The notes beneath the pieces are model-generated. The model was not told the origin of the DNA. It made no database searches and saw nothing but the letters and a program-made list of their open reading frames with translations. Below are positions 7,610-13,451 of a DNA stretch of 13,451 nucleotides, one piece after another. The stretch is taken from contig JAJZAG010000065.1 in the NCBI GenBank assembly GCA_021799555.1, positions 1 to 13,451 on the forward strand. Direction: 5' to 3'. Origin of the DNA: Deltaproteobacteria bacterium (lineage in GTDB: Bacteria > Desulfobacterota > Binatia > Binatales > Binataceae). Position numbers and translations under genes: made by a program. Position 1 is the stretch's first letter. The number at the start of each line of letters is the position of its first letter.

Positions 7610-9343
7610 ATGCCGGGGAACAAGACCACACCGCTCAAGCGTTTGTTCGCGGCGACCATTTCATTTCTCGCGGTCGCATCGATTGCGGCGCTGTTCTTCG
7701 CATATCGCGAGCATGGCGCGGTGGTTATCAGTCCGCCGAAATTCTCGCCCTCGATTGCTCATCTCCCTTACTATGCGTTCTGCTCCTTCTACCGGATGCT
7801 TGCCGCGTATCTCATCGCGCTGATTTTCTCGATCGCATACGGGATGGCGGCGTCGAGCAGTCGGCTATGGGAGCGCATCCTGATTCCCGTGGTTGATATC
7901 GCGCAATCGGTGCCGGTGGTGGGGTTCTTCCCCGCGGCGATATTTTTCTTTGTCGCGCTCGCGCACGGCCGCCAAATCGGCGTCGAGATGGCGGCGATCT
8001 TCCTGATCTTCACCAGTCAGGCGTGGAACATGACGCTGGGCGTTTTCGAAGCGGTGAAAACGGTGCCCGCCGACTCGAAGGAGGCGCTCGAGGCATTCGG
8101 GGCCTCGGGATGGCTCAGGTTCAAGCGCCTGTTGATGCCGGCCTGTGTTCCACGGTTGGTATATAACTCGATCCTCTCGTGGGTCGCGGGATGGTACTAC
8201 CTGATCGCGTGCGAGATCATCACGGTTGGCCCCGCAAATTATCGTCTGCCCGGGCTCGGCAGCTTTCTGATGGATGCCGCGAATCACGGCTCGAATCTGG
8301 ATCTCGCCGCGGGGCTTATGACTTTGCTTATCGTGATCGTGCTGATGGACGCGATTGTATGGCAGCCGCTCACGATGTGGTCCGACAAGTTCCGCTTCGA
8401 GTTCGCCGCGACCTCCCAGACCGCACGCTCGCTTGGGATGCTCGATGCACTGGGCGGGATTGGTCCCGCGATGACGCAGGCGCTGCGCTTCGTGCTGATG
8501 CCGCCCTACAAGGCGATTGCGCGGGCTGGGGCGGCGATGCCGCGGATGACATTTGCTTCGACGCCAGCGGCGCGGCGCACTGGACGGATCGTGCGAAATT
8601 TTTTCATCGGATCGCTGATCGTGTTTTTCGCCTACGCGCTCGGCGCTGGATTGGTGGCGCTGGCGCGGGCGTTGCTGAAGCCGTGGCCGCATGAGGCCCG
8701 GCAGATTCCGTTTGCGACGCTCGCGTCGGTGATGCGGATGGTCATCGCGTACGCGATCTCGCTGGCGTGGACGGTGCCGTGCGCGCTGGCCGCGAGCGAA
8801 AGCCCGCGCTTCAACCGGTTTCTGGCGCCGGCAGCGGAGATCGTAGGCTCGTTACCAGCAACGGCATTGTTCCCGCTGATCGTGATCTTCGTAATCCGCG
8901 TGACTGGCGGGATGAACCTTGCGTCGATTCTGCTAATCCTGACCGGGATGCAGTGGTACCTCCTGTTTAATCTGCTGGCGGGCGTCAACCAGGTGCCCGA
9001 GGACCTCAAAGAGGCCGCGCGAGTGTTTGGACTGTCGCGCGTAGCAACCTGGCGCAAGCTGATTTTGCCGGCTTCACTGCCGTCGCTGATTACCGGCAGC
9101 CTGACCGCGTGGGGTGGAGGATGGAACGCGCTCATTCTGTCCGAGTATTTTCCATACCAAGGCCGAATCTATAAGGTGACCGGGCTCGGAGCGCTGCTCG
9201 ATGTCGCTACCTATGAGACCGGTAACGGCACGATGATCCTTTTGAGCCTGCTCTCGATGGTCGCGGTCGTGTTAATCTTGAACCGGCTAATCTGGCGGCG
9301 GCTGTATCAGGTCGCGACCGAAAGATATCGGCTGGACTATTAA
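7610..9343 (+). CDS. ABC transporter permease, two fused BPD_transp_1 domains (NitT/TauT type)
   Basis: This 577-residue inner-membrane protein carries two permease domains in one chain. Each half has the EAA loop that docks on the ATPase: the first at E158-A-L-E-A-F-G followed by the loop's conserved glycine and proline, the second at E468-A-A-R-V-F-G. Each half has about five to six membrane segments; a linker of about 60 residues between them carries basic residues. The fold and the neighbouring ATPase place it with the nitrate/sulfonate/taurine (NitT/TauT) class, but no specific substrate can be read from the sequence. GAGG lies 7 nt before the ATG. It is followed by the ATPase after a 37-nt gap, so the two form the core of one transporter. 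Fused permeases of this class commonly work as the whole channel of the complex. Confidence 0.9.
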   Translation: MPGNKTTPLKRLFAATISFLAVASIAALFFAYREHGAVVISPPKFSPSIAHLPYYAFCSFYRMLAAYLIALIFSIAYGMAASSSRLWERILIPVVDIAQSVPVVGFFPAAIFFFVALAHGRQIGVEMAAIFLIFTSQAWNMTLGVFEAVKTVPADSKEALEAFGASGWLRFKRLLMPACVPRLVYNSILSWVAGWYYLIACEIITVGPANYRLPGLGSFLMDAANHGSNLDLAAGLMTLLIVIVLMDAIVWQPLTMWSDKFRFEFAATSQTARSLGMLDALGGIGPAMTQALRFVLMPPYKAIARAGAAMPRMTFASTPAARRTGRIVRNFFIGSLIVFFAYALGAGLVALARALLKPWPHEARQIPFATLASVMRMVIAYAISLAWTVPCALAASESPRFNRFLAPAAEIVGSLPATALFPLIVIFVIRVTGGMNLASILLILTGMQWYLLFNLLAGVNQVPEDLKEAARVFGLSRVATWRKLILPASLPSLITGSLTAWGGGWNALILSEYFPYQGRIYKVTGLGALLDVATYETGNGTMILLSLLSMVAVVLILNRLIWRRLYQVATERYRLDY

Positions 9344-9380
9344 CCAGAGCGATGCGCAACGACGCTGAACCCGCAGACCC

Positions 9381-10139
9381 ATGCCTCTTCTCGAGCTTCG
9401 CAACGTCTCCAAGAGCTTCGCCCTGCCCCGGGGAACGCTGGCCGTGCTGGAGGATATTTCGTTCAGCGTCGAGGAGGGTGAGTTTGTCGCGATCGTGGGA
9501 CCGTCGGGATGCGGTAAATCCACTTTGCTGCGCCTGATCAACGGAATCGTTTCGCTAAGTTCCGGACAAGTGCTGTATCGCGGCAAGCAGGTGGACGGGA
9601 TTAATCTCGAAACCGCACTGGTGTTTCAGTCGTTCGCTCTGTTGCCATGGCTGTCGGTCAAAGCCAACGTCGAGATGGGCCTGGAAGCGCGCGGAATCAG
9701 CGCCGAGGAGCGCGAAAAGCGCGCCAGTATCTATATCGACAAGGTTGGTCTCGACGGCTTTGAAGAAGCTTACCCGCGCGAGCTATCGGGCGGCATGAAA
9801 CAGCGCGTCGGCTTCGCCCGCGCGCTCGCCGTCGAACCGCAAGTGCTGCTGATGGATGAGCCATTCTCCGCGCTCGACGCCCTGACCGCGATCACCTTGC
9901 GCGAGGAACTACTCGATATCTGGCAGGCGCCTGATATGTCGGTGAAAACGATCATCATGGTCACCCACATAATCGAGGAAGCGATCGAGCTTGCCGACCG
10001 GATCATCGTGCTGGGATCGCGGCCGGGTCGGGTGGTCGCCGACCTTCCGGTTGACCTGCCGCGGCCGCGCGACCGGCGCTCCGACGCCTTCAATGCGTGG
10101 ACCGATAAGGTCTTCTCGCTTATCGAGGAGCGCGGCTGA
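9381..10139 (+). CDS. ABC transporter ATP-binding protein (NitT/TauT type)
   Basis: This 252-residue ATPase is complete. Walker A GPSGCGKST spans 40-48, the Q-loop glutamine is Q83, the signature LSGGMKQR is at 135-142, Walker B VLLMDEP at 155-161 with catalytic E160, the D-loop SALD at 163-166, and the switch histidine H196. The sequence is closest in style to SsuB/TauB/NrtC-type ATPases and should energise the permease encoded just upstream. The upstream spacer has no strong ribosome-binding site, so translation may depend on the preceding gene. The last residue is followed by TGA that overlaps the ATG of the next gene (TGATG), so the two are translationally coupled. The AAA-associated C-terminal domain often fused to such ATPases is absent here and is encoded separately by that next gene. 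Confidence 0.95.
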   Translation: MPLLELRNVSKSFALPRGTLAVLEDISFSVEEGEFVAIVGPSGCGKSTLLRLINGIVSLSSGQVLYRGKQVDGINLETALVFQSFALLPWLSVKANVEMGLEARGISAEEREKRASIYIDKVGLDGFEEAYPRELSGGMKQRVGFARALAVEPQVLLMDEPFSALDALTAITLREELLDIWQAPDMSVKTIIMVTHIIEEAIELADRIIVLGSRPGRVVADLPVDLPRPRDRRSDAFNAWTDKVFSLIEERG

Positions 10140-10627
10140 TGCCGGCAGTGAACATAATTCCGATTCCCGACTGCCATCTGACCTGGGTGTTCGGCTTGCT
10201 GGAGTTTTTAGAAGACCGGGGCGGGCGCGAAGACGGATACAAAATCGCGCGCGATCTGCAGTTCAAGTTTGGAGACCTGCTCAAGGTAATGAAAGCCGCC
10301 GAAATTCTGGGGCTGGTCTCGACCCCGGCGGGCGACGTCGTGCTCGAACCGCTCGGCAGGCAATGGCTCGCCAGCGACATGAATCACCGCAAGCTAATAC
10401 TCCGCGAGCAACTCAAGAAGCATCCGCTGTTCAGCTACCTGATGCGGTTGCTGCGAGCGCAGGAAGATCGTTCGCTCGCCAAGGAAGTCGTGCTTGAACA
10501 TCTGGCGATGCTTCTGCCGAGCGAACCGCCGCAGCGGCTGTTTCAGACGCTCGTCAACTGGGGGCGGTACGCCGAGCTTTTCGGCTATAACAAGGACGAG
10601 GACCGGTTCTATCTGGATCAGGAATAG
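10139..10627 (+). CDS. AAA-associated domain protein (split-off C-terminal domain of the ABC ATPase)
   Basis: This 162-residue protein matches the AAA-associated domain (PF09821-type), normally the C-terminal part of NitT/TauT-like ATPases. Its function is unknown. Family features are GLLEFLEDRGGREDG (19-33), a helix-turn region around KVMKAAEILGLV (49-60), PLGRQWLASD (71-80), and the conserved end VNWGRYAELFGY (139-150) followed by FYLD. The fold looks all-helical with a winged-helix-like turn, so a regulatory or docking role on the ATPase is possible but inferred. The start ATG overlaps the ATPase stop by one base. In many genomes the two are one polypeptide; here they are two. Confidence 0.85.
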   Translation: MPAVNIIPIPDCHLTWVFGLLEFLEDRGGREDGYKIARDLQFKFGDLLKVMKAAEILGLVSTPAGDVVLEPLGRQWLASDMNHRKLILREQLKKHPLFSYLMRLLRAQEDRSLAKEVVLEHLAMLLPSEPPQRLFQTLVNWGRYAELFGYNKDEDRFYLDQE

Positions 10628-10657
10628 ACGTGCGCCCTGTGCGCAATCATCCCAGTC

Positions 10658-10663
10658 AGGAGG
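10658..10663 (+). promoter_or_regulatory. Strong Shine-Dalgarno of the epoxide-hydrolase gene
   Basis: AGGAGG lies 9 nt before the ATG at 10673. It fixes that start and is the strongest ribosome-binding site in the plus-strand operon. Confidence 0.7.
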
Positions 10664-10672
10664 ATCCCAACG

Positions 10673-11047
10673 ATGGCGGAATCAAGCAGCGAGATCGTCG
10701 AACGTTTTTGCCAAGCATGGAAGCATCATGACCTCGACCGAATCATGGCATTTTTCAGCGAGGACGCCGAATACCAGAACGTTCCGATGGGTCCAGGCGC
10801 AAAAGGCAAGGCGGCGATTCAGGGCGTGATTAACACGTTCTGGCCGCTCGCGAAGTCGATCGAGTTCAAAGTGCTGCGCACGGCCGCCAACGGCGGCACG
10901 GTGATGAACGAACGCGTCGATATATTCGACATGGGCGGCAAGAAAATCGAGCTGCCGGTAGCCGGCGTGTTCGAGGTTCGCGAAGGCAAGATCGCGCTGT
11001 GGCGCGACTACTTCGATCTGGCGATGTGGACCAAGCAGATGGGCTGA
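10673..11047 (+). CDS. Limonene-1,2-epoxide hydrolase family protein
   Basis: This 124-residue protein has the SnoaL/NTF2 fold of limonene-1,2-epoxide hydrolases, which open epoxides by water attack through an Asp-Arg-Asp triad. The active-site residues line up: Y34 and N36 in EYQNVPM, R81 and D83 in ERVDIF, and D112 in WRDYFDL. Spacings are close to those in the Rhodococcus enzyme (Y53/N55, R99, D101, D132). The natural substrate is not implied by this; relatives also act on other epoxides or have none known. The gene is last in the plus-strand ABC operon, 45 nt after the AAA-associated gene, with a strong ribosome-binding site, so it is probably co-transcribed. Family is confident, substrate is open. 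Confidence 0.88.
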   Translation: MAESSSEIVERFCQAWKHHDLDRIMAFFSEDAEYQNVPMGPGAKGKAAIQGVINTFWPLAKSIEFKVLRTAANGGTVMNERVDIFDMGGKKIELPVAGVFEVREGKIALWRDYFDLAMWTKQMG

Positions 11048-11090
11048 TCCCATATTCGCGAATCGGACGGCATATCGCAGCACGGTTGCA

Positions 11091-11498
11091 CTAAGTGTTT
11101 TGCGGGGTGGGATCAACGGCGACTTCGCCGAGGCTCAGCCCGCAGTTGCGGCACTGCTGGCGCAGCGGGCCCGCCGGAAACGAATCGCGCTCGGCGACCT
11201 GTGAACGTTTTGATCGCACAAAAAATTGCTCGCCGCATCGCGGGCATCGCCGAACCCGAATCGCCGAGGCGACATAGGTGCTGGCCGCGATCACGATCAG
11301 CGCGGAAAGAAACAGAAACATCTCCCACGATGCGAGATGCACTTCGCGCAGTGCGGGACGATCGAGATGCAGGAAATCCACCGCCAGCAGGACGATCGCA
11401 ATCAGAAACAGCGCGAGCCCGCTCGCAAGCATCGCCAGCCATCGCCGTTGCAGGCGGCGGATATCCGCCAGACCCTCGCGCTGCGCATGCGTAATCAT
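11091..11498 (-). CDS. Two-TM protein with C-terminal zinc ribbon
   Basis: This 135-residue protein has a basic N-terminus, two membrane segments (about 21-41 and 58-80), and then a zinc-ribbon with C85-P-R-C88 and C116-R-N-C119. The cysteines are separated by 27 residues, typical of a four-cysteine knuckle pair that would hold one zinc ion. Both ends, and so the ribbon, should be in the cytoplasm by the positive-inside rule. I do not recognise a named family. The gene follows the kinase stop by 18 nt with no visible ribosome-binding site, so translational coupling to the kinase is likely. It may be an accessory to the kinase, which is inference from position only. Confidence 0.75.
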   Translation of the reverse strand: MITHAQREGLADIRRLQRRWLAMLASGLALFLIAIVLLAVDFLHLDRPALREVHLASWEMFLFLSALIVIAASTYVASAIRVRRCPRCGEQFFVRSKRSQVAERDSFPAGPLRQQCRNCGLSLGEVAVDPTPQNT

Positions 11499-11516
11499 GC
11501 CGCGATGCTTGAGAGA

Positions 11517-13451
11517 TCAGTTGGCTTGGGCGGTCCAGGTGCCGCTGCCGCCGGAGGGCGTCGAGTTGTAAGTGCCGCTCAGAGTGCCGCCGCCGCGCTC
11601 GCCTTCGAAGTAGTAGGTGTCTGCGCCGTAGGGGACTTGGAATTGGAGATGGTTTCCGCGGATAAATCCTTCGAGCGGCGCCAACTCGAATCCTGCCTTG
11701 TGGATCACCAGCTCGCCGTGCAGGAAACCGTTTGGCTGGGGACGCAGACGAAGTTCCATGCTCGGACTTCCTCCGCCGGGCAGCCCACTGATCGTGCCAG
11801 TGGCAACGGTCGGTCCGGTCAAGCTGGCGAAGCCGCCGCTACCTGAACTGCCGTAGCCGCCGCTCGACCCATAACCTGAAGAGCCGCTGCCTGGCGAGCT
11901 TGCATACGCACCGCCGGTCGAGGCGAGCACACGGAATTTTTTCTGCGCGAAGTATTGCCCGTTCAGATAGAAATTGACCGTGTAGGTTCCGGGCAGAAAA
12001 GCTCCGCCGCGCGAGTTGCCGACCCGCCCGCTGAATGTCACGGTGCGCTGGCTCGGCGAGACGTTCTGCCAGTCGTTGACGCTGCCAAGCGTACGTCCGT
12101 CCGGCGCGATATAAGCCGCATCCACGCGGTACTGGCTCGACTCGAGGCCGAACAATCGATTGTCAAACGATATCTGCCATCCCACGAACAGAACCTTGGA
12201 GACATCGAAGGTGGTTGTTGGTCCGGAGATAGCGGTCCCCGTCTTGGTCGTGTTGAGGAACTGGATATTGCGCAACATCAGCGGCTTGCGGCGAGCCTCT
12301 TCGATCATCGCGAGTCGGTGCGCCTCTTCGGCGCGTTTGGCCGCCTCCGCCTTAGTGGCGGCCGCGGCGGCGGCCGCGGCCGCTTCGGCCGCATTGCGCG
12401 CTGACAGATCCTGCGTCACGGTGAACTGGTTTTCGGCGAGCAATTGATCGCCCATGTACAAGGCGACCTTGTAGCTCCCGGGGGGCTTGTCGGTCATCGT
12501 CGGCATCAGCGCGACGCCCGAAAATTCCGCGGTCTTTTGATTCGGGCCCAGGTAGATTTCCTGATCGCTCGACGCGATTTGCAGCCCGTTGGGATCGTAG
12601 ATACGCGCATCGACCTTGTCCGCTCGTCCGGCCAGACCGGCCAGCGTATTCTTAAACGTTGCCGACCACTTGAGGTAGCGCGCGTTGGTCAGATCGGTGT
12701 CGGTAAATGAAGACGCCGGCGGGCCGAGCGGTATGCCCTCGCGCGTCGAAAGCGCGAGCGTCATCTGCTCGAACTTGAGCGGATGCCGCTGAGCCTTGGA
12801 AAGCAATTCCTGGTGCTTCCATGGGAGAGCGTCGATAAGTCCTGCGACCCCGAGCTGAACCTGGAGTTGCGGATCGGAGTAAATGTAGGTGGCGCCGAAC
12901 GCCATTCCGCCGAGGACGATGCAGAAGACCAACAGCGCGATCGCATTCCGCGCGGTGTTTTTGCGCTTGCGCGGATGACGGATCAACTCAGGAGGAATTT
13001 CGTCGGAAACCTCGGTGAGCGATAGGTCGGCGGTGCGCGCCCGAGCGGTGACGCCTTGTGCGCCAATGTTTTCAATTCCGCGGCCATATAACATCATGTC
13101 GCGAAAGTCGGCGACGGTGGTGGGACGGCGATTTACGTCGTAGGCGAGGGCGGCGTCGATCGCGGCAGCAAGATTCGGCGAAATCTGCGGGCGCAGCTCG
13201 CGGATCGGCGGAAAGCTGAACGGCGGAAATTTCTCCGGATCGCGCCCGGTCAGGATGTAATGCAGCGTCGCACCGAGCGAGTAGAGATCGCTGCGCGGAT
13301 CGACGTTGCCTTGGTATTGCTCGGGCGGAGCGAAGCCTAGCGTCCCGATCATCGTGCCCTTGCTCGAGGCCTTGAAGAGCCGCGCAATCCCGAAATCGAT
13401 CAATACTGCGCGCCCCTTCGGTGTCAGCATCACGTTGCTGGGCTTCATGTC
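11517..13451 (-). CDS. Receptor-type Ser/Thr protein kinase, N-terminus cut by the right edge
   Basis: The frame continues beyond the right edge: the codon before the internal ATG (13448) is GAC, the catalytic Asp of the HRD motif, giving D-MKPSNVML. The ATG is therefore not the true start. Downstream are IDFGIA (DFG at 18-20 from that Met), APPEQ (40-44), SDLYSLG (53-59) and RRPT (108-111), so the C-lobe is intact. A basic stretch and one membrane helix (about 167-190) follow. The outer part has two related beta-rich domains (about 225-344 and 390-508) joined by an Ala/Glu/Lys helix, then a Gly/Ser linker, and a final beta-rich domain (about 545-641) ending in GTWTA. The usual PASTA repeats are absent. 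It probably senses an envelope or extracellular signal. Closest reading is a Hanks-type kinase of an unusual receptor class. Confidence 0.9.
   Translation of the reverse strand, partial: DMKPSNVMLTPKGRAVLIDFGIARLFKASSKGTMIGTLGFAPPEQYQGNVDPRSDLYSLGATLHYILTGRDPEKFPPFSFPPIRELRPQISPNLAAAIDAALAYDVNRRPTTVADFRDMMLYGRGIENIGAQGVTARARTADLSLTEVSDEIPPELIRHPRKRKNTARNAIALLVFCIVLGGMAFGATYIYSDPQLQVQLGVAGLIDALPWKHQELLSKAQRHPLKFEQMTLALSTREGIPLGPPASSFTDTDLTNARYLKWSATFKNTLAGLAGRADKVDARIYDPNGLQIASSDQEIYLGPNQKTAEFSGVALMPTMTDKPPGSYKVALYMGDQLLAENQFTVTQDLSARNAAEAAAAAAAAATKAEAAKRAEEAHRLAMIEEARRKPLMLRNIQFLNTTKTGTAISGPTTTFDVSKVLFVGWQISFDNRLFGLESSQYRVDAAYIAPDGRTLGSVNDWQNVSPSQRTVTFSGRVGNSRGGAFLPGTYTVNFYLNGQYFAQKKFRVLASTGGAYASSPGSGSSGYGSSGGYGSSGSGGFASLTGPTVATGTISGLPGGGSPSMELRLRPQPNGFLHGELVIHKAGFELAPLEGFIRGNHLQFQVPYGADTYYFEGERGGGTLSGTYNSTPSGGSGTWTAQAN
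11829..11897 (-). repeat. Gly/Ser/Tyr-rich low-complexity linker in the kinase
   Basis: Codons here encode a stretch of SGSSGYGSSGGYGSSGSGG type, about 23 residues. It links the second outer domain of the kinase to the C-terminal beta domain. The repeated GYGSS unit suggests expansion by slippage. Confidence 0.7.
12358..12392 (-). repeat. GCC/GGC trinucleotide tract encoding poly-Ala in the kinase
   Basis: A near-pure GC-only tract encodes the Ala run (about residues 353-364) that starts the helix between the two outer domains of the kinase. It contains three overlapping or adjacent GCGGCCGC-like blocks. Such tracts vary in length between relatives. Confidence 0.7.

Noticed and set aside
7865..8692. 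275-codon minus-strand ORF
   Set aside because: It is antisense to the permease, has shadow-like composition, and the permease frame shows clear EAA loops.
11054..11063. 10-bp perfect palindrome ATTCGCGAAT between the convergent genes
   Set aside because: It is too short, has no T-run beside it and has no loop space, so neither a terminator nor an operator can be claimed.
11048..11090. Terminator between the convergent operons
   Set aside because: I looked for a GC-rich stem followed by T's on either strand and found none; termination may be Rho-dependent.

Overview
This is a GC-rich bacterial window with compact gene packing, and I see no mobile element, rRNA, tRNA or CRISPR array. The gene mix is a luciferase-like oxidoreductase, a MOSC protein, an Agl23/GT-C-like membrane protein, a NitT/TauT-type ABC exporter or importer with an AAA-associated protein, a limonene-epoxide-hydrolase-like enzyme and a Ser/Thr kinase with a large extracytoplasmic part. 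That mix suggests an uncultured soil or sediment lineage such as Binatota or another group formerly placed in Deltaproteobacteria. This is an impression from gene content, not a phylogenetic result.

Left block (1-7472, all minus strand, so read right to left): an Agl23-like multi-membrane protein with a Pro/Ala/Ser/Thr tail; a DUF2231 membrane protein with a similar tail and a plausible promoter of its own; a 26-codon micro-ORF that looks like the beheaded N-terminus of a SnoaL/NTF2-like gene; an LLM-class flavin/F420 oxidoreductase; a MOSC-domain protein; and a large AddB-like helicase/PD-(D/E)XK nuclease protein that runs off the left edge. The AddB-like gene is easily missed because its stop lies outside the window. 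Its minus-strand frame is open for 849 codons from the ATG at 2547 to base 1, and the many plus-strand ORFs over 1-2661 are its shadows.

Middle block (7610-11047, plus strand): a four-gene run. It holds a fused two-domain ABC permease, its ATPase, a separate AAA-associated-domain protein that overlaps the ATPase stop by one base (TGATG), and a limonene-1,2-epoxide-hydrolase-family enzyme with a strong ribosome-binding site. No substrate-binding protein gene is present.

Right block (11091-13451, minus strand, convergent with the middle block): a receptor-type Ser/Thr protein kinase truncated at the right edge exactly at the catalytic Asp of its HRD motif, followed 18 nt downstream by a two-TM zinc-ribbon protein. 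The kinase's outer part contains a duplicated domain pair separated by an Ala-rich helix, and ends in a Gly/Ser linker and a beta-rich C-terminal domain.

The gaps longer than 100 bases are 4683-4820 (micro-ORF), 5484-5645 (promoter candidate) and 7473-7609 (divergent promoter region). No gap exceeds 300 bases.
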